Below, piece by piece: positions 45,565-56,301 of a stretch of DNA of 64,000 bases. The DNA comes from Smittia aterrima (lineage: Eukaryota; Arthropoda; Insecta; Diptera; Chironomidae). The notes beneath the pieces were generated by a model. The model saw nothing but the letters and a program-made list of their open reading frames with translations, searched no databases and was not told where the DNA came from. Location: positions 20,460,001 through 20,524,000 of the forward strand of contig CP093831.1 in the NCBI GenBank assembly GCA_033063855.1, given 5' to 3'. The translations under genes and the position numbers were made by a program. Position 1 is the stretch's first letter; each line of letters begins with the position of its first letter.

Positions 45565-46540
45565 ATGGATGTCACAGAAGTGAACGATGTGGTGATGAAA
45601 GTTAAGTGTAAGTTTCTTAAAGTTTAATCAATCAAGACCTGTTCTCGCGAAAACAGGATTTGCCTGAAGATGCGACCACACTTCCAATTTCATTTTGTTT
45701 TTTTCGGAACTGAGAATTAAGATTCTTCTTCTAATCACGATGATTTTCAGTTTCTCCCGATGATCCGTCGTTCATCATAACAGGATCAATCTTAATCGGA
45801 GTCATCATTCTGCTGTATTTATGGTACATCATGTCGTATGGTCCACGTTGGATGAAGGACAAACAACCTTACAACATTACGAACGTTTGCCGAGGTTACA
45901 ACATCTTCCAATTTGTCGCATGCGGAATCTTTGTCATTCGTTCTTATCAAATGGGATTCAATTTCCATTATCTATGGAAATGTGAGAGCTTCGATTTCCT
46001 TAGCAAAGAAATTAAAGACGAACTTGTTTTGGGCTCATGGCTCTTCTTGGGCTTGCGTATGATTGAATTTGTGGAAACTGTCTTCTTCATTTTGCGCAAA
46101 AAACGCAACCAAGCTTCGTTCTTGCACGTCTACCACCACATCAGTACAGTCATTCTTATGTGGACGTTCTTGGTTTACGACACGGGTAAGTTTCTCTCAA
46201 AATATCTAAAATTCTTGAAACTAATTTTTTTTCCGTAGAACTGATGGCAATCTACAATGCTTCAATTAACTCTTTCATCCACGTCATTATGTACGCTTAC
46301 TACTTCCTTAGCTCGTACAAGGGAATCCGCGACTACCTGAACTGCATCAAGCCGGCCATCACAATTTTCCAGATTGTTCAGTTCTTCGCTATTTTGGCAC
46401 AGTGTACCATTGCGATCCTTCCCGATTGCCAGGCCAACGGAATCTTCTTCCATCTCCAAATTGTCAATCTTTGCATTCTCGTAATGCTCTTCGGTCACTT
46501 TTTCGTGACCAATTACTTGAAAAAGAAACCAGGTTTATAA
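45565..46540 (+). CDS. ELO-family very-long-chain fatty acid elongase 2
   Basis: Exons 45565-45607, 45751-46185 and 46239-46540 give 259 residues, with both introns in phase 1. Hallmarks are PRWMKDKQPYN, LRMIEFVETVFFILRKKRNQ, the histidine box HVYHH, VIMYAYYFLSSYKG, and a dilysine-type end (NYLKKKPGL) consistent with ER retention. The N-terminal exon reads MDVTEVNDVVMKVK, then a transmembrane segment (SILIGVIILLYLWYIM). It is closest to elongase 1 (shared MGF-x-LWxCExF, middle exon of identical length). Substrate chain length cannot be read from sequence. Confidence 0.92.
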
Positions 46541-47871
46541 GTTAAGATGTTCAGGGTGAATGATTAAATGTTAAAGATGCTCAATAAAGAAATATATAAA
46601 ACTAAATGTTTTGAATTTTACCATGGATCTGTCGGCCTCGAGAGAGATTTCATTATCATCGAACTGGTTGCTGACTATGCTTGATCATGAAAACTTAATC
46701 AACGGAGATCATCGAAACCTGAAGATTCGAAAAACATAGCTCAATCAGTTTGAGGTCAACGGCTTAGCTTCCGCCTTGGAAAATATTGAAATCGCTAAAG
46801 CTTTCGAGGATGAACTTCGTGTCGCTTCAAGCTTTAAAAATGAAATTTATCAAAAAATGATAAATTTAATTATACTTTGGATTAAAATTGCTCAACGAGC
46901 TTTTGTTTTTATTAATCGAGAAGGAAAGCTTTTTCACTAAAAATTTGAAAATATTTCTATTTTATATTGATTGTATTTCAATTAAAAAAGCTTCTGGATA
47001 GTTCAAAAACAAGTCTTTCATCTTTGTCGTTCTAGTTGTTGTCATTATGTCAGATCCATTCGGATAATTACAGTTCTGAAAGCTACAGTCGATTGCCACA
47101 ACAAGTTTCTGCGTTGATCAATAGCAATTATTGACAATTAGGTCAGTTGCAGACTGCAGTAGCTTCTTATAGGTCATTGTAGAGAGCTCAGTAGAACGTG
47201 GCATCAGAAGTTTCTTTGTGTGACGTCAATCGACTAAATGGGAAATGTAGAAGAAAAGATTCGCTAAACTTGCTTAACAACTTTGACTATTTGGAGACAT
47301 CAATTTATTTGTAAGACTCATAACTTATGTAAATATCGATTTGATCTATTGACTTCACAAGCTTTCAATCTCTTCCTTTAATTGTGAAGTTCGTTGATCG
47401 AAATATCCTTGTGGCTTGAGCGTTGTCTCTTTCTTTCGTTGGTCGTTACATTTCCAGTCTGTTTTGAATAAATTTAAATAACTCGGACAGTCTCAGACGC
47501 GATGGTTAACAGGTGACTTTATTTTAGTTTAGTCGAAAGCTTCTTAGCTATCGTGTGAGAAAATATATTTTACTGCTTAAACAAGTGTCCAAGTGTCGTG
47601 AGTCATTAGGAAATCTTCTTGCGATGTTTACAACGAAATTATGGAAAACTTGTTAGTATCGACTCGTCAAATAAGTATGAACAGAATCAACGAGACATGC
47701 TTTGCATTTCCAATGTCTTGGCCACGGCTTGTTTGACTCTTTTTATTATTTTTTTTGTTCGAGGAATCACAAGTTGCGGAATTTTCAAAACAAGATCTCA
47801 CAAGCAATGTTCACTCAGTCTTTCTCGTTAGTTTGACGAAGTGAGTTGTTAGAGAAAAGCTATCATAAAAA
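46541..47871. other. Intergenic between elongases 2 and 3
   Basis: About 1.3 kb; a poly(A)-type aataaa lies soon after elongase 2 near 46581. The ORF at 47619-47831 has one hydrophobic stretch but no elongase motif or splice support. Confidence 0.55.
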
Positions 47872-48746
47872 ATGATGAACGGAACGATCGACCTATCGAG
47901 GAGAAGTGCGTTTGTTATGAGATTTTGGAAAAGTTTAGTTTTCTGATTTATGATTTCAGCCTCGATTGAGTCATGGCCGATCATGAGCTCGCCGGCTCCT
48001 CTCTTTCTGATATTTACTGCATATCTCTTCTTCGTTTTGCACTTTGGACCACGTTGGATGCAGAATAGGAAACCTTTTAGACTCAATAAGCTCATCAGAG
48101 CGTACAACATCTTCCAAGTCATCGCTTGCACTTATTTCGTTGAATGGACAATTGCTCGAGGCACAAACTTCCGAAGCACGTGGAAATGCATTGAAAATAA
48201 AAATGATCAAGAACTTGTCTATGATTTAGATCTCCATACTTGGTATTTCATGATGTTGCGCTTGATAGAACTCATTGAAACAATCATCTTCGTTCTTCGA
48301 AAGAAGCAGAATCAAGTTTCTGCATTGCACATTTATCACCACACGAGCACTGTCGCTTTGCTATGGATTTTTCTGAAAAATCAAAACAGTAAGTCATGGA
48401 ATGATTCAAAGCTTTTCCGATTTTTATTAAAATTTCTTTCGCAGGTGAAATGGGCATTTTCATCAGTGGCCTCAATTCGCTTGTTCATGTCATCATGTAT
48501 TCGTATTATTACTTGAGTTCTTATAAAAGTTTCAAATATCGCTTGAGGATCATTAAACCATTCATCACAATCATTCAACTATCGCAACTTTTCCTAATAC
48601 TTGGACATAGCATCGTTGCTGTTCTTCCTGGCTGTAATCAGCCGAAAATCTTCTACGCTCAAGTCGCGAACGGAGTGATCTTGATCGGATTTTTTCTCAG
48701 ATTTTATATTAAAAGTTATTTGCGACGAACCATAAAGAAAAATTGA
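47872..48746 (+). CDS. ELO-family very-long-chain fatty acid elongase 3
   Basis: Exons 47872-47905, 47960-48388 and 48445-48746 give 254 residues (phase-1 introns). The second exon opens with SIESWPIMSSPAP, the W-P-x-M-S-S-P motif common near the ELO N-terminus. Then come PRWMQNRKPFRL, LRLIELIETIIFVLRKKQNQ, the histidine box HIYHH, and VIMYSYYYLSSYKS. It ends in a basic tail (YLRRTIKKN). The first exon (MMNGTIDLSRR) relies on a gtgcgt donor; two adjacent ATGs are possible starts. It belongs with elongases 4-6 rather than 1-2 but keeps the second intron that 4 and 5 lack. Confidence 0.88.
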
Positions 48747-49319
48747 TAAGTTCAACGTTTAGAAATAAAAGATTTGTTATTCGCATTTAATTTGTAGTTT
48801 CTTTAAGATTTGTATCTTCAGACGCGTTAAGAATCTCATTAAAAATTATTAAAGTGTTTCCTGTGCTTCTTCAAACATTCGATTGCTTCAGTCCACACGT
48901 TGACAGCAACCAAAATGTTTATTTGGCAATTTTGTCAGAAATGTCACAGTTAGCTGATAAGCGCCAACAAACGTATTGATCATGCCGAGAAGAGAAAAAT
49001 GGTCGAAACTGCAACGCATTGTTAATCCCAAGAGACCAATGTCAAGCAAAATATAAAGAAACTGAAGAAATAGTTTTCCACTCAATCGTTGACTGTCGTT
49101 AAAGCAAGTGCGTAAAAATTTCGTTCAAAATATTTATCAAAGGTTGACCCTCTTAACAATGAGTTAGTGTTATCAACTTTTAACTTTAGTTTAGGTGTAC
49201 GAAATTAAATAATGATCTGAAACTTATTTCGAGAAATTTAATTACTTGATTTTCTAAAGACTAGTGGAACTTAAATTATCACTTTAAAAGTATTGTCCCT
49301 ATCATACAGATAAGACGAA
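48747..49319. other. Intergenic between elongases 3 and 4
   Basis: On the reverse strand 48888-49055 there is a hydrophobic open frame preceded by a good acceptor (ctatttcttcag), reading FLYILLDIGLLGLTMRCSFD and onward to a stop. No start exon was found, so it may be a decayed membrane-protein exon or chance. Confidence 0.4.
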
Positions 49320-50134
49320 ATGGAATTTTTAACAAAAGGACAATGTAAGCTCATTCACAGAATACTTTCAAACATTTACTAAAAATTCTTTTTTTATCAG
49401 CACCAGTGATTGACTCGTGGCCGTTAATGAGTTCACCAGCACCGATCATCACAATATTTGCGACTTATCTTTACTTTGTATTGAAGGTTGGACCCAAGTA
49501 TATGAAAAATCGTAAACCATTCGAACTCGGGACATTTATTCGCTGTTACAACGTTTTTCAAATTATCGCTTGCATCGCTTTCTTAAAATGGGCTTTCAAT
49601 CGAGGATTCAGTATCACCTCAACTTTTACATGCGTGCGCGATCGAACTGATTATGATGAGCTTTTGGATCTGTACAATTGCAATTGGAAATTTATCATGC
49701 TTCGGTTGATTGAATTAATCGAAACTATCGTGTTTGTGATGAGAAAGAAACAGAACCAAGTGTCGGCATTACACGTTTATCATCACATTAGCACAGCTGG
49801 ACTTCTCTGGATTTTCCTTAAATTCGGAATGAACGAGATGGGAATTTATTCGTGTGCGCTTAACTCAATGGTTCACGTTGTAATGTATTCGTATTACTTC
49901 TTAACATCATTCAAAAGTCTCATCGGTCCATTGAAGGTGATCAAACCAATGATTACAATTATTCAACTGGCTCAACTTGTAATGATCTTCGCTAACACAG
50001 TCGTTGCGCTACAGCCTGGATGTCAAACAACAAAACTTTACTATCTTAATGTGGTAAACATTGCCGTTCTGATCGGATTCTTTACCAAATTTTACATCAA
50101 AAACTTTGTCAAATCGCACAAGAAGACACTTTAA
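49320..50134 (+). CDS. ELO-family very-long-chain fatty acid elongase 4 (tandem twin of 5)
   Basis: Exon 1 is 49320-49344 (MEFLTKGQ, donor CAAT|gtaagc) and exon 2 is 49401-50134, giving 252 residues. Hallmarks are VIDSWPLMSSPAP, PKYMKNRKPFELG, LRLIELIETIVFVMRKKQNQ, the histidine box HVYHH, VVMYSYYFLTSFKS, and a Lys-rich end (FVKSHKKTL). The intron found in elongases 1, 2, 3 and 6 shortly after the histidine box is absent: the frame runs straight through LLWIFLKFGMNEMGIYSC. It is nearly identical to elongase 5 in coding sequence, first intron and 3' flank, showing a recent tandem duplication. Confidence 0.93.
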
Positions 50135-50708
50135 ATATTTCTGTGTCTGCTCAAGGCTTGCTCCTCTGAATATTTCATGAGATATTTACGTTTAAAATGT
50201 AATAAACAAGTATCGCTTTAGACAGCAGAATGAAGTAAGCACCATCCGCAGAAGCCAGTTTTAAAAGTTATTTTGTTAAGTTTAAAATCATAAAAATTAA
50301 ATTTGTTGCAATTTTTTTGAGAAGTATAGATAAATAAAAGTTTTCAAAGAAACTCTGTATAATAAGAGTGTGCTTTTTTATTAATTTAGCGATTACAGTT
50401 AGATTAGTTTGTTTGAAAATTATTCTATGAATATTTTAAACAGTGAAACAAAAGGAACCAAATGATTATTGTTTAAGTGTATCAAATTTCTATTAACGGC
50501 TATTATAATTTGAATTTTCCTGTTTCGGAATGTCTCCAAAACTCAAAGAATCCCGTAATTAGGTTAACAAAACGGTTTCCTAAATACGACGATAACTATA
50601 AGCAGTTCAGTTTTCTTTTAGCGCTCAGGCGATTAAGTAATAATAATCAGTGATTTATTTTGAGTAATAATTTGATTAATAACTTACTTTTCTAACAAAT
50701 AAAACGAA
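50135..50708. other. Intergenic between elongases 4 and 5
   Basis: The first 220 bases are the 3' flank shared with elongase 5. Near 50391-50480 lies a segment (gattacagttagattagttt then gtttgaaaattatt) that recurs at 52029-52110 and, in part, near 51773. Confidence 0.6.
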
Positions 50709-51524
50709 ATGGAATTTTTAACAAAAGGACAATGTAAGCTCATCCACAGAAAAGTTCAAACACATACTAAAAATTCTTTTTTTTTATCAGCATCAGTGAT
50801 TGATTCGTGGCCGTTAATGAGTTCACCAGCAACGATCATCACAATATTTGTGACTTATCTTTACTTTGTATTGAAGGTTGGACCCAAGTATATGAAAAAT
50901 CGTAAACCATTCGAACTCGGAACATTTATTCGCTGTTACAACGTTTTTCAAATTATCGCATGCATCGCTTTTTTAAAGTGGGCTTTCAATCGAGGATTCA
51001 GTATCACCTCAACTTTTACATGCGTGCGCGATCGAACTGATTATGCTGAGCTTTTGGATCTTTACGAAAGCAATTGGAAATTTATCATCCTTCGGTTGAT
51101 TGAATTGATTGAAACTGTCGTGTTTGTGATGAGAAAGAAACAAAACCAAGTGTCGGCATTACACGTTTATCATCACATTAGCACGGCTGGACTTCTCTGG
51201 ATTTTCCTTAAATTCGGAATGAACGAGATGGGGATTTATACGTGTGCACTTAACTCAATGGTTCACGTTGTAATGTATTCTTATTACTTTCTTACATCAT
51301 TCAAAAGTCTCATCGGTCCTTTGAAAGTGATCAAACCAATGATAACGATTATTCAACTGACTCAACTTGTAATGATCTTCGCTAACACAATCGTTGCGCT
51401 ACAGCCTGGCTGCCAAAAAACAAAACTTTACTATCTTAATGTGGTAAACATGGCCATTTTGATCGGATTCTTTACCAAATTTTACATCGAGAACTTCGTC
51501 AAATCGCACAAGAAGACACTTTAA
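50709..51524 (+). CDS. ELO-family very-long-chain fatty acid elongase 5 (tandem twin of 4)
   Basis: Exon 1 is 50709-50733 (MEFLTKGQ) and exon 2 is 50791-51524, giving 252 residues. Hallmarks match elongase 4 (SWPLMSSPA, LRLIELIETVVFVMRKKQNQ, HVYHH, VVMYSYYFLTSFKS). Differences are few and scattered: NCN to ESN around residue 102, scattered I/V and A/T swaps, and K to E near the C-terminus (FYIENF versus FYIKNF). The 57-base intron is a multiple of three and contains no in-frame stop, so retention would yield a 271-residue protein. Both twins look intact. Confidence 0.93.
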   Translation: MEFLTKGQCKLIHRKVQTHTKNSFFLSASVIDSWPLMSSPATIITIFVTYLYFVLKVGPKYMKNRKPFELGTFIRCYNVFQIIACIAFLKWAFNRGFSITSTFTCVRDRTDYAELLDLYESNWKFIILRLIELIETVVFVMRKKQNQVSALHVYHHISTAGLLWIFLKFGMNEMGIYTCALNSMVHVVMYSYYFLTSFKSLIGPLKVIKPMITIIQLTQLVMIFANTIVALQPGCQKTKLYYLNVVNMAILIGFFTKFYIENFVKSHKKTL

Positions 51525-52441
51525 ATATTTTCGTGTCTAATTGTGTGCTCAAGACTTACTCCTCTGAATATTTTATGAGATATTTACGTTTGAAATGTAA
51601 TAAACAAAAACCGCTTAAGACAGTATGAAGATCCATCATCCACAGAAGCCAGTGTTAAAAGTTAAAAATCATAAAAATTAAATTTGTTGGAGAAATTCTA
51701 GAAGTATGTGAATAAAAACTTTTCAAAGAAACTCCTTTTATTCTTTCTAGAAGTTTTAACTGAAGTTTTTCAGCGATTACAGTTAGATCAATTGCATTGA
51801 GTTATCAACTCTAAGATGATGTTGCCTCGTAAACATTTTGTTTGATATTCCGACCAATTTTTTTTTAATTTGCGGAAGATTGATGAGCGCGATCTCATTG
51901 AAATTCAGTGAGTTTGTTTAAAATACTTTATTTTACAAGCTTTTGTTGATATTTTTTTATATTTAGTTTTCAACTGTTTCCAGACCTTTGACATGAAAAC
52001 CGCGACACTTCTTTCCGACCACCCTGAATACAGTTAGATCAGTTTGTTTGAAAATTATTTTATGAATTTTTTAAACTATGAAAGAAGCTAATTATTATTG
52101 TTTAAGCTATTATTAAGCTAATATTTTTAATTGGGATAAATAAATATTTATATTTGATATTTATATTTGATATATCGTATTTTGATTAAAGTTTTCAGAT
52201 ACAGATCATTCTTTAGAAATTAGTTTGATACAAAAGCCACGAGTAAAGTCATAAGAAACTCTTTTGAATTAAAGATGTTTCAGTAAAGAGTCGCATCGTT
52301 GCGTTACAAAAAAATCGTCATCTCATTACAAAATTATTGTTTTGCGGTTGAGTGAAATAATTTGCTTTGATTTTGATGAAAGTCAAGCAGTTTTAAAATT
52401 GAAGACATCGACGACGGATCGAATTTTTAAACGAAATCAAA
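51525..52441. other. Intergenic between elongases 5 and 6, with repeated flank pieces
   Basis: Contains a partial copy near 51773-51792 and a longer copy at 52029-52110 of the segment seen at 50391-50480. No gene is supported. Confidence 0.55.
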
Positions 52442-53264
52442 ATGAAAATACGTGCATTTTCTGGCGTTTCTTCAGTTGTTGACTCGTGGCTTCTAATGAG
52501 TTCTCCAATAGGAATGTTGAGTATTTTATTCATCTATTTATTTGTCGTGTTCGGCCTCGCACCCAAAATAATGAAAATCAAGCAGCCACTGAGCTTGACT
52601 CAATTCACTCGCGTCTACAATATCGCACAAGTTCTAGCATGTTCGTGGCTGGTCCAGTGGAGTTATGGCTTTGGCTTCAGATTTAGAGACCTCTGGAAGT
52701 GTATGAACGAGACAGTGTACGCCGATAAATTTATTGAGTTTAAAGTAATCCAGTGGTGGTTTCTAATGCTACGTTTAGCAGAATTGTCTGAAACTATTGT
52801 TTTCGTTCTCCGCAAAAAACAAAATCAGGTGTCGTTGCTGCACGTTTATCATCACTTAATGACGGCGAGTATGGTTTGGATTTTCACAAAATATTCTGAT
52901 GGTGAGTTGATTGAAAGAAATTCTTGTAAAGAAGTACATGAAACCTGCTTTTCGGTCTCTAGGCTTCATGGATTATTATAGTGCAATCGTCAACGCTCAC
53001 GTGCATGTCCTGATGTACGCTTACTACTTCATGAGCTCATTCAAACAATGCCGAAATTTGTCAAGCAAGCTTAGACCTTTAATAACTTCGATTCAGCTGA
53101 TTCAACTCATCGCAGTTTTGGGGAACTTCGCCGTTGCGCTTCTTCCAAACTGTGGCAAGACCAAATTGTTTTATCTTCAAGCGATACACTCGGTTATTCT
53201 TCTTGCTTTTTTCACTCATTTCTTTATCAAGAGCTATGCAAAGAAAACTCAAAAATTAATCTAA
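52442..53264 (+). CDS. ELO-family very-long-chain fatty acid elongase 6
   Basis: Exon 1 is 52442-52901 (donor GATG|gtgagt) and exon 2 is 52963-53264 (acceptor tctctag), joined in phase 1, giving 253 residues. Hallmarks are VVDSWLLMSSPIG, APKIMKIKQPLSL, LRLAELSETIVFVLRKKQNQ, the histidine box HVYHH, VLMYAYYFMSSFKQ, and a Lys-rich end (SYAKKTQKLI). It keeps the second intron but has no short first exon; the start MKIRAFSGVSS reads straight in. A ttcttcag just before VVDSW could be a relic acceptor, so an upstream first exon cannot be excluded. Confidence 0.9.
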
Positions 53265-53986
53265 ACATTAAAAATTTTATAAGCGAAGTTATTGTTCGCA
53301 ATAAGCTTGTGATCAATGTTTGAAATTCAGTTGTATAAAAAAACTTTTTTGTTAAAATTGGAACAATAAAAATGAAATAGACACATCAACAATCTGTCCA
53401 CAAGAATCAAATCTTAAGTCACAACATTAAACTCCGATTGATCATTAATCAATCAATAAACGAAATGATATAATCGTTTTGCTGATTTTATATTTGCCAC
53501 CTTAAAAAGCGTCTAAATTCAGTCGTGCAGACTTAAACTGATTAGCAATACTTTGAAGCCTCATTAGATCAACTCAAACAAAACAAATTTGCTTTAATAT
53601 CGTGTCCGAAATATTTCAAGGTCACTCAAACTTATTCCCGTTTTGCGTCATACGTAGACAAACGATAGGAGGCACAAAAACTATTTCTTGACGTCACTGT
53701 CAACGTGCATGTGAACACTTTAACTTAGCACAATGATTTATTGAATGTCTCTTGACTGAATGTCTCTTCTCGACAGTTTATCGTCGCTTTATTTTACGAC
53801 TAGTTCGTCAAAAATTACTTCGCATGAACCAAACTGAAGAATAAATCCAAATTATAAACAAGAATCAAAGCCAAGTTCTTTGTCAAGTAATTTTCGCTTA
53901 GTGGTCTCATTAAAAAAGTGTTCGCGAGCGAGTGAAGACCTCTGGTGATTTTTAAGCGTGGTGCGAATGTATCTTACATTTGAACG
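53265..53986. other. Intergenic between elongase 6 and the ABC transporter
   Basis: AT-rich; an aataaa about 100 bases after elongase 6 is the likely poly(A) signal. The rest should hold the promoter of the transporter. No distinct motif was recognised. Confidence 0.55.
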
Positions 53987-56262
53987 ATGGGAATCATTAA
54001 AGTTAAAAGTGCCTGCAAGGAATTTAAATCAAAATTCGATTCGAAAGTGGTCATGACCGATTTTCACATGAACGTGAAGAAAGGATCAATTTATGCGTTG
54101 ATGGGTGCTTCAGGCTGTGGAAAGACGACTCTTATCTCTTGCATTGTTGGCATGTGTCCGTTGGACAGTGGTTCCATTGAGCTCTTCGATGATGTTGTAG
54201 GAAAAAATAATTCGAAGGTCGGTTACATGCCTCAAGATGTTGCTCTCATCAAAGAGTTTACAATTAAAGAAATTATTAACTTTTATGGAATAATCTACGG
54301 GATGGGACCGAAGAAGATAAGCAAAAGATTGAAATTTCTCAGCGATCTACTTGAACTTCCTGACGACGATCATTTAATCGGAAATTGTAGTGGCGGTCAA
54401 CAGCGAAGAATTTCTTTCGCTGTAGCGATGGTTCACGAACCTGAACTTTTAATTCTTGATGAACCAACTGTTGGCGTTGATCCAATTCTAAGAAATAAGA
54501 TTTGGGGTCATCTCGCTGAAATCACCTGGCGTAAGAATGTTACAGTCTTGATGACGACTCACTACATCGAAGAGGCGCGACAATCTACTCACGTTGGTCT
54601 TATGAGGAATGGAGTCCTGTTAGCTGAAGCAACACCTTACAATCTAATGGAAAAGTGTAAAACAACGAGTCTTGAAGATGCTTTCTTGAAGTTAAGCGAA
54701 GATCAGGAGAGAGGAATAATTTCGAAAATATTTATTGAAAATCCTGACGCAATTGATCGTCACAGCGCAAATAGATCATCAAGCAATTCAAGCGCTAAGC
54801 TTGAGTTTTTCTCGCCATCAAAGGCACGTAATATTTTGGCTTTGACAATGAAAAACGTCATTCAGCTAACAAGAAATCCCGGGTGAGATTGATTAATTGA
54901 AACGAGTTTCATGACCTTCACGACAAGTTTTGTTTTTATTTCAGAATTTTAGTTTTTGCTGTGCTCTTTCCTTTCATCTCGATATTCTGCCTTCAAAATA
55001 CTGTGGGCGGCAATCCAGAAGGACTCAAACTTGGGATTGTGAACAAAGAAGATGTCTCAGGCAAAATTTGCTCGAATACTTTAAAAACATTTGAGTTGAA
55101 TGGCACTGATTGCGTGTTAAATAAGATTTCTTGCCGATTTCTGAAGGAACTTAATGAGAGCGTGGCAATTAAGGTTTGTAACATTAAACTGGCTTCTTCT
55201 TTAATTATGTTTTCGTTGTTCATAGAAAATCTACTCGAATCGAGAAGACGCCGAGTCTGAAGTGAGAAAAGGAAACCTGGTTGGATTCATTTACTTCTCA
55301 AGTAATTTTAGCGATGACTTTCCTGTTCTGAAAGATTGGAGAGATGTTGCTTACAATGACGAAGGACTGATTCAAGTGAAATTGGACCATACAGATCTTC
55401 AAATCGTGACTTTCCTTCAAAGAAATCTTTATTACATTTATCACGAGTTCGTTGAAAATCTCATGAGCGACTGTGAGAGGTCGCCAAAAGTTGGAAGCAT
55501 TCCGATTGTCTTTCAAACTTATAACGGAGGATTGCATGACGAGGTTAAAAGCTTAGCTTCAGGAATTCTTATCGCGTAAGTAGCTGCAAAGCTTTCGCTT
55601 GAGTGTGGAACTTTAGCTCAACTTTTCAGAACGTTCTTTGCTGTCGCCTCCTACTTATCAACGATGGCTTTGATCGAGGACCGAAAAAGTGGAATTTGGA
55701 TAAGAACGTTGACAGCTGGCGCAACTCCATGTCAATTTCTGATTTCACATCTAATTGTCAACACTGTGCTAATGGTTTTTCAAGCTATTGAGTTTCTTCT
55801 TTACGCTATTCATGTCGGACGCAATGTCGACTTGAAGTTCATTTTGATTGTTTCGGCTCTTCTTCTACTGGTTGGACTCGCAGCAACGCTCTATGGACTT
55901 TGCATCTCCGTAATGACTGATTCATCGCTCGTCGCTACTTATTATTCGATCTTATTAACGTTCCCTTTTACAAGTTTGAGTGGTGAGTGCTGATTTGAAT
56001 GGAAAACATATGAAGTGTTTAACAAATATTCATTTCAGGTGTGTTTTGGCCTTTGGAAGGAGCAGTTCCTATCTTTCGATACATTGGATACATTTTGCCC
56101 TTCACGTGGCCATCGAGAACCTTCACCAACCTCTTATTCACTGACATAAAGTTCACGAGCCCGTCGATATATTTGGGTTTCTGCGTGCTTGCCGGTTGGG
56201 TGGTGATGGAGTCAATCATTTGCTTTTGGTTATCGCGAAACGAGGGAAAGATGAAGAAATAA
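53987..56262 (+). CDS. ABC half-transporter, ABCH subfamily
   Basis: Exons 53987-54882, 54945-55173, 55226-55575, 55630-55982 and 56039-56262 give 683 residues with every join in frame. The N-terminal nucleotide-binding domain shows Walker A GASGCGKTT (residues 40-48), signature CSGGQQRR (134-141; Cys replaces the usual Leu), Walker B ELLILDEPT and an H-loop histidine (TTHYIEEA). The C-terminal half is an ABC-2 type membrane domain: TM1 (ILVFAVLFPFISIFCLQ), a large extracellular loop, then several TMs (HLIVNTVLMVFQAIEFLLYA, LILIVSALLLLVGLAATLYG-like) and WPLEGAVPIFRYIGYILPFT. NBD-first half-transporters with ABCA-like NBDs are the ABCH type, present in arthropods; some are needed for cuticular lipid barriers. 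Its place after six elongases suggests lipid export (inference). The stop codon overlaps an AATAAA. Confidence 0.9.
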
Positions 56263-56286
56263 ATCACAAAATTTCGAATTTTTATT
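56258..56286. terminator. Back-to-back poly(A) signals of convergent genes
   Basis: AATAAA at 56258-56263 on the plus strand overlaps the transporter stop codon. AATAAA on the minus strand lies at 56286-56281, 16-21 bases beyond the decarboxylase stop. The two stop codons are 39 bp apart, so the 3' ends probably abut or overlap. Confidence 0.55.
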
Positions 56287-56301
56287 TCGCAAATCAACTC
56301 T

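Larger units (their letters stand above)
49310..51735 (+). repeat. Tandem duplication unit of elongases 4 and 5
   Basis: Two copies lie in direct orientation: about 49310-50370 and 50699-51735, offset by about 1.39 kb. Similarity covers the start exon, intron, coding exon and about 220 bases of 3' flank (tactcctctgaatattt, gagatatttacgttt, ataaaaattaaatttgttg). Confidence 0.85.
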
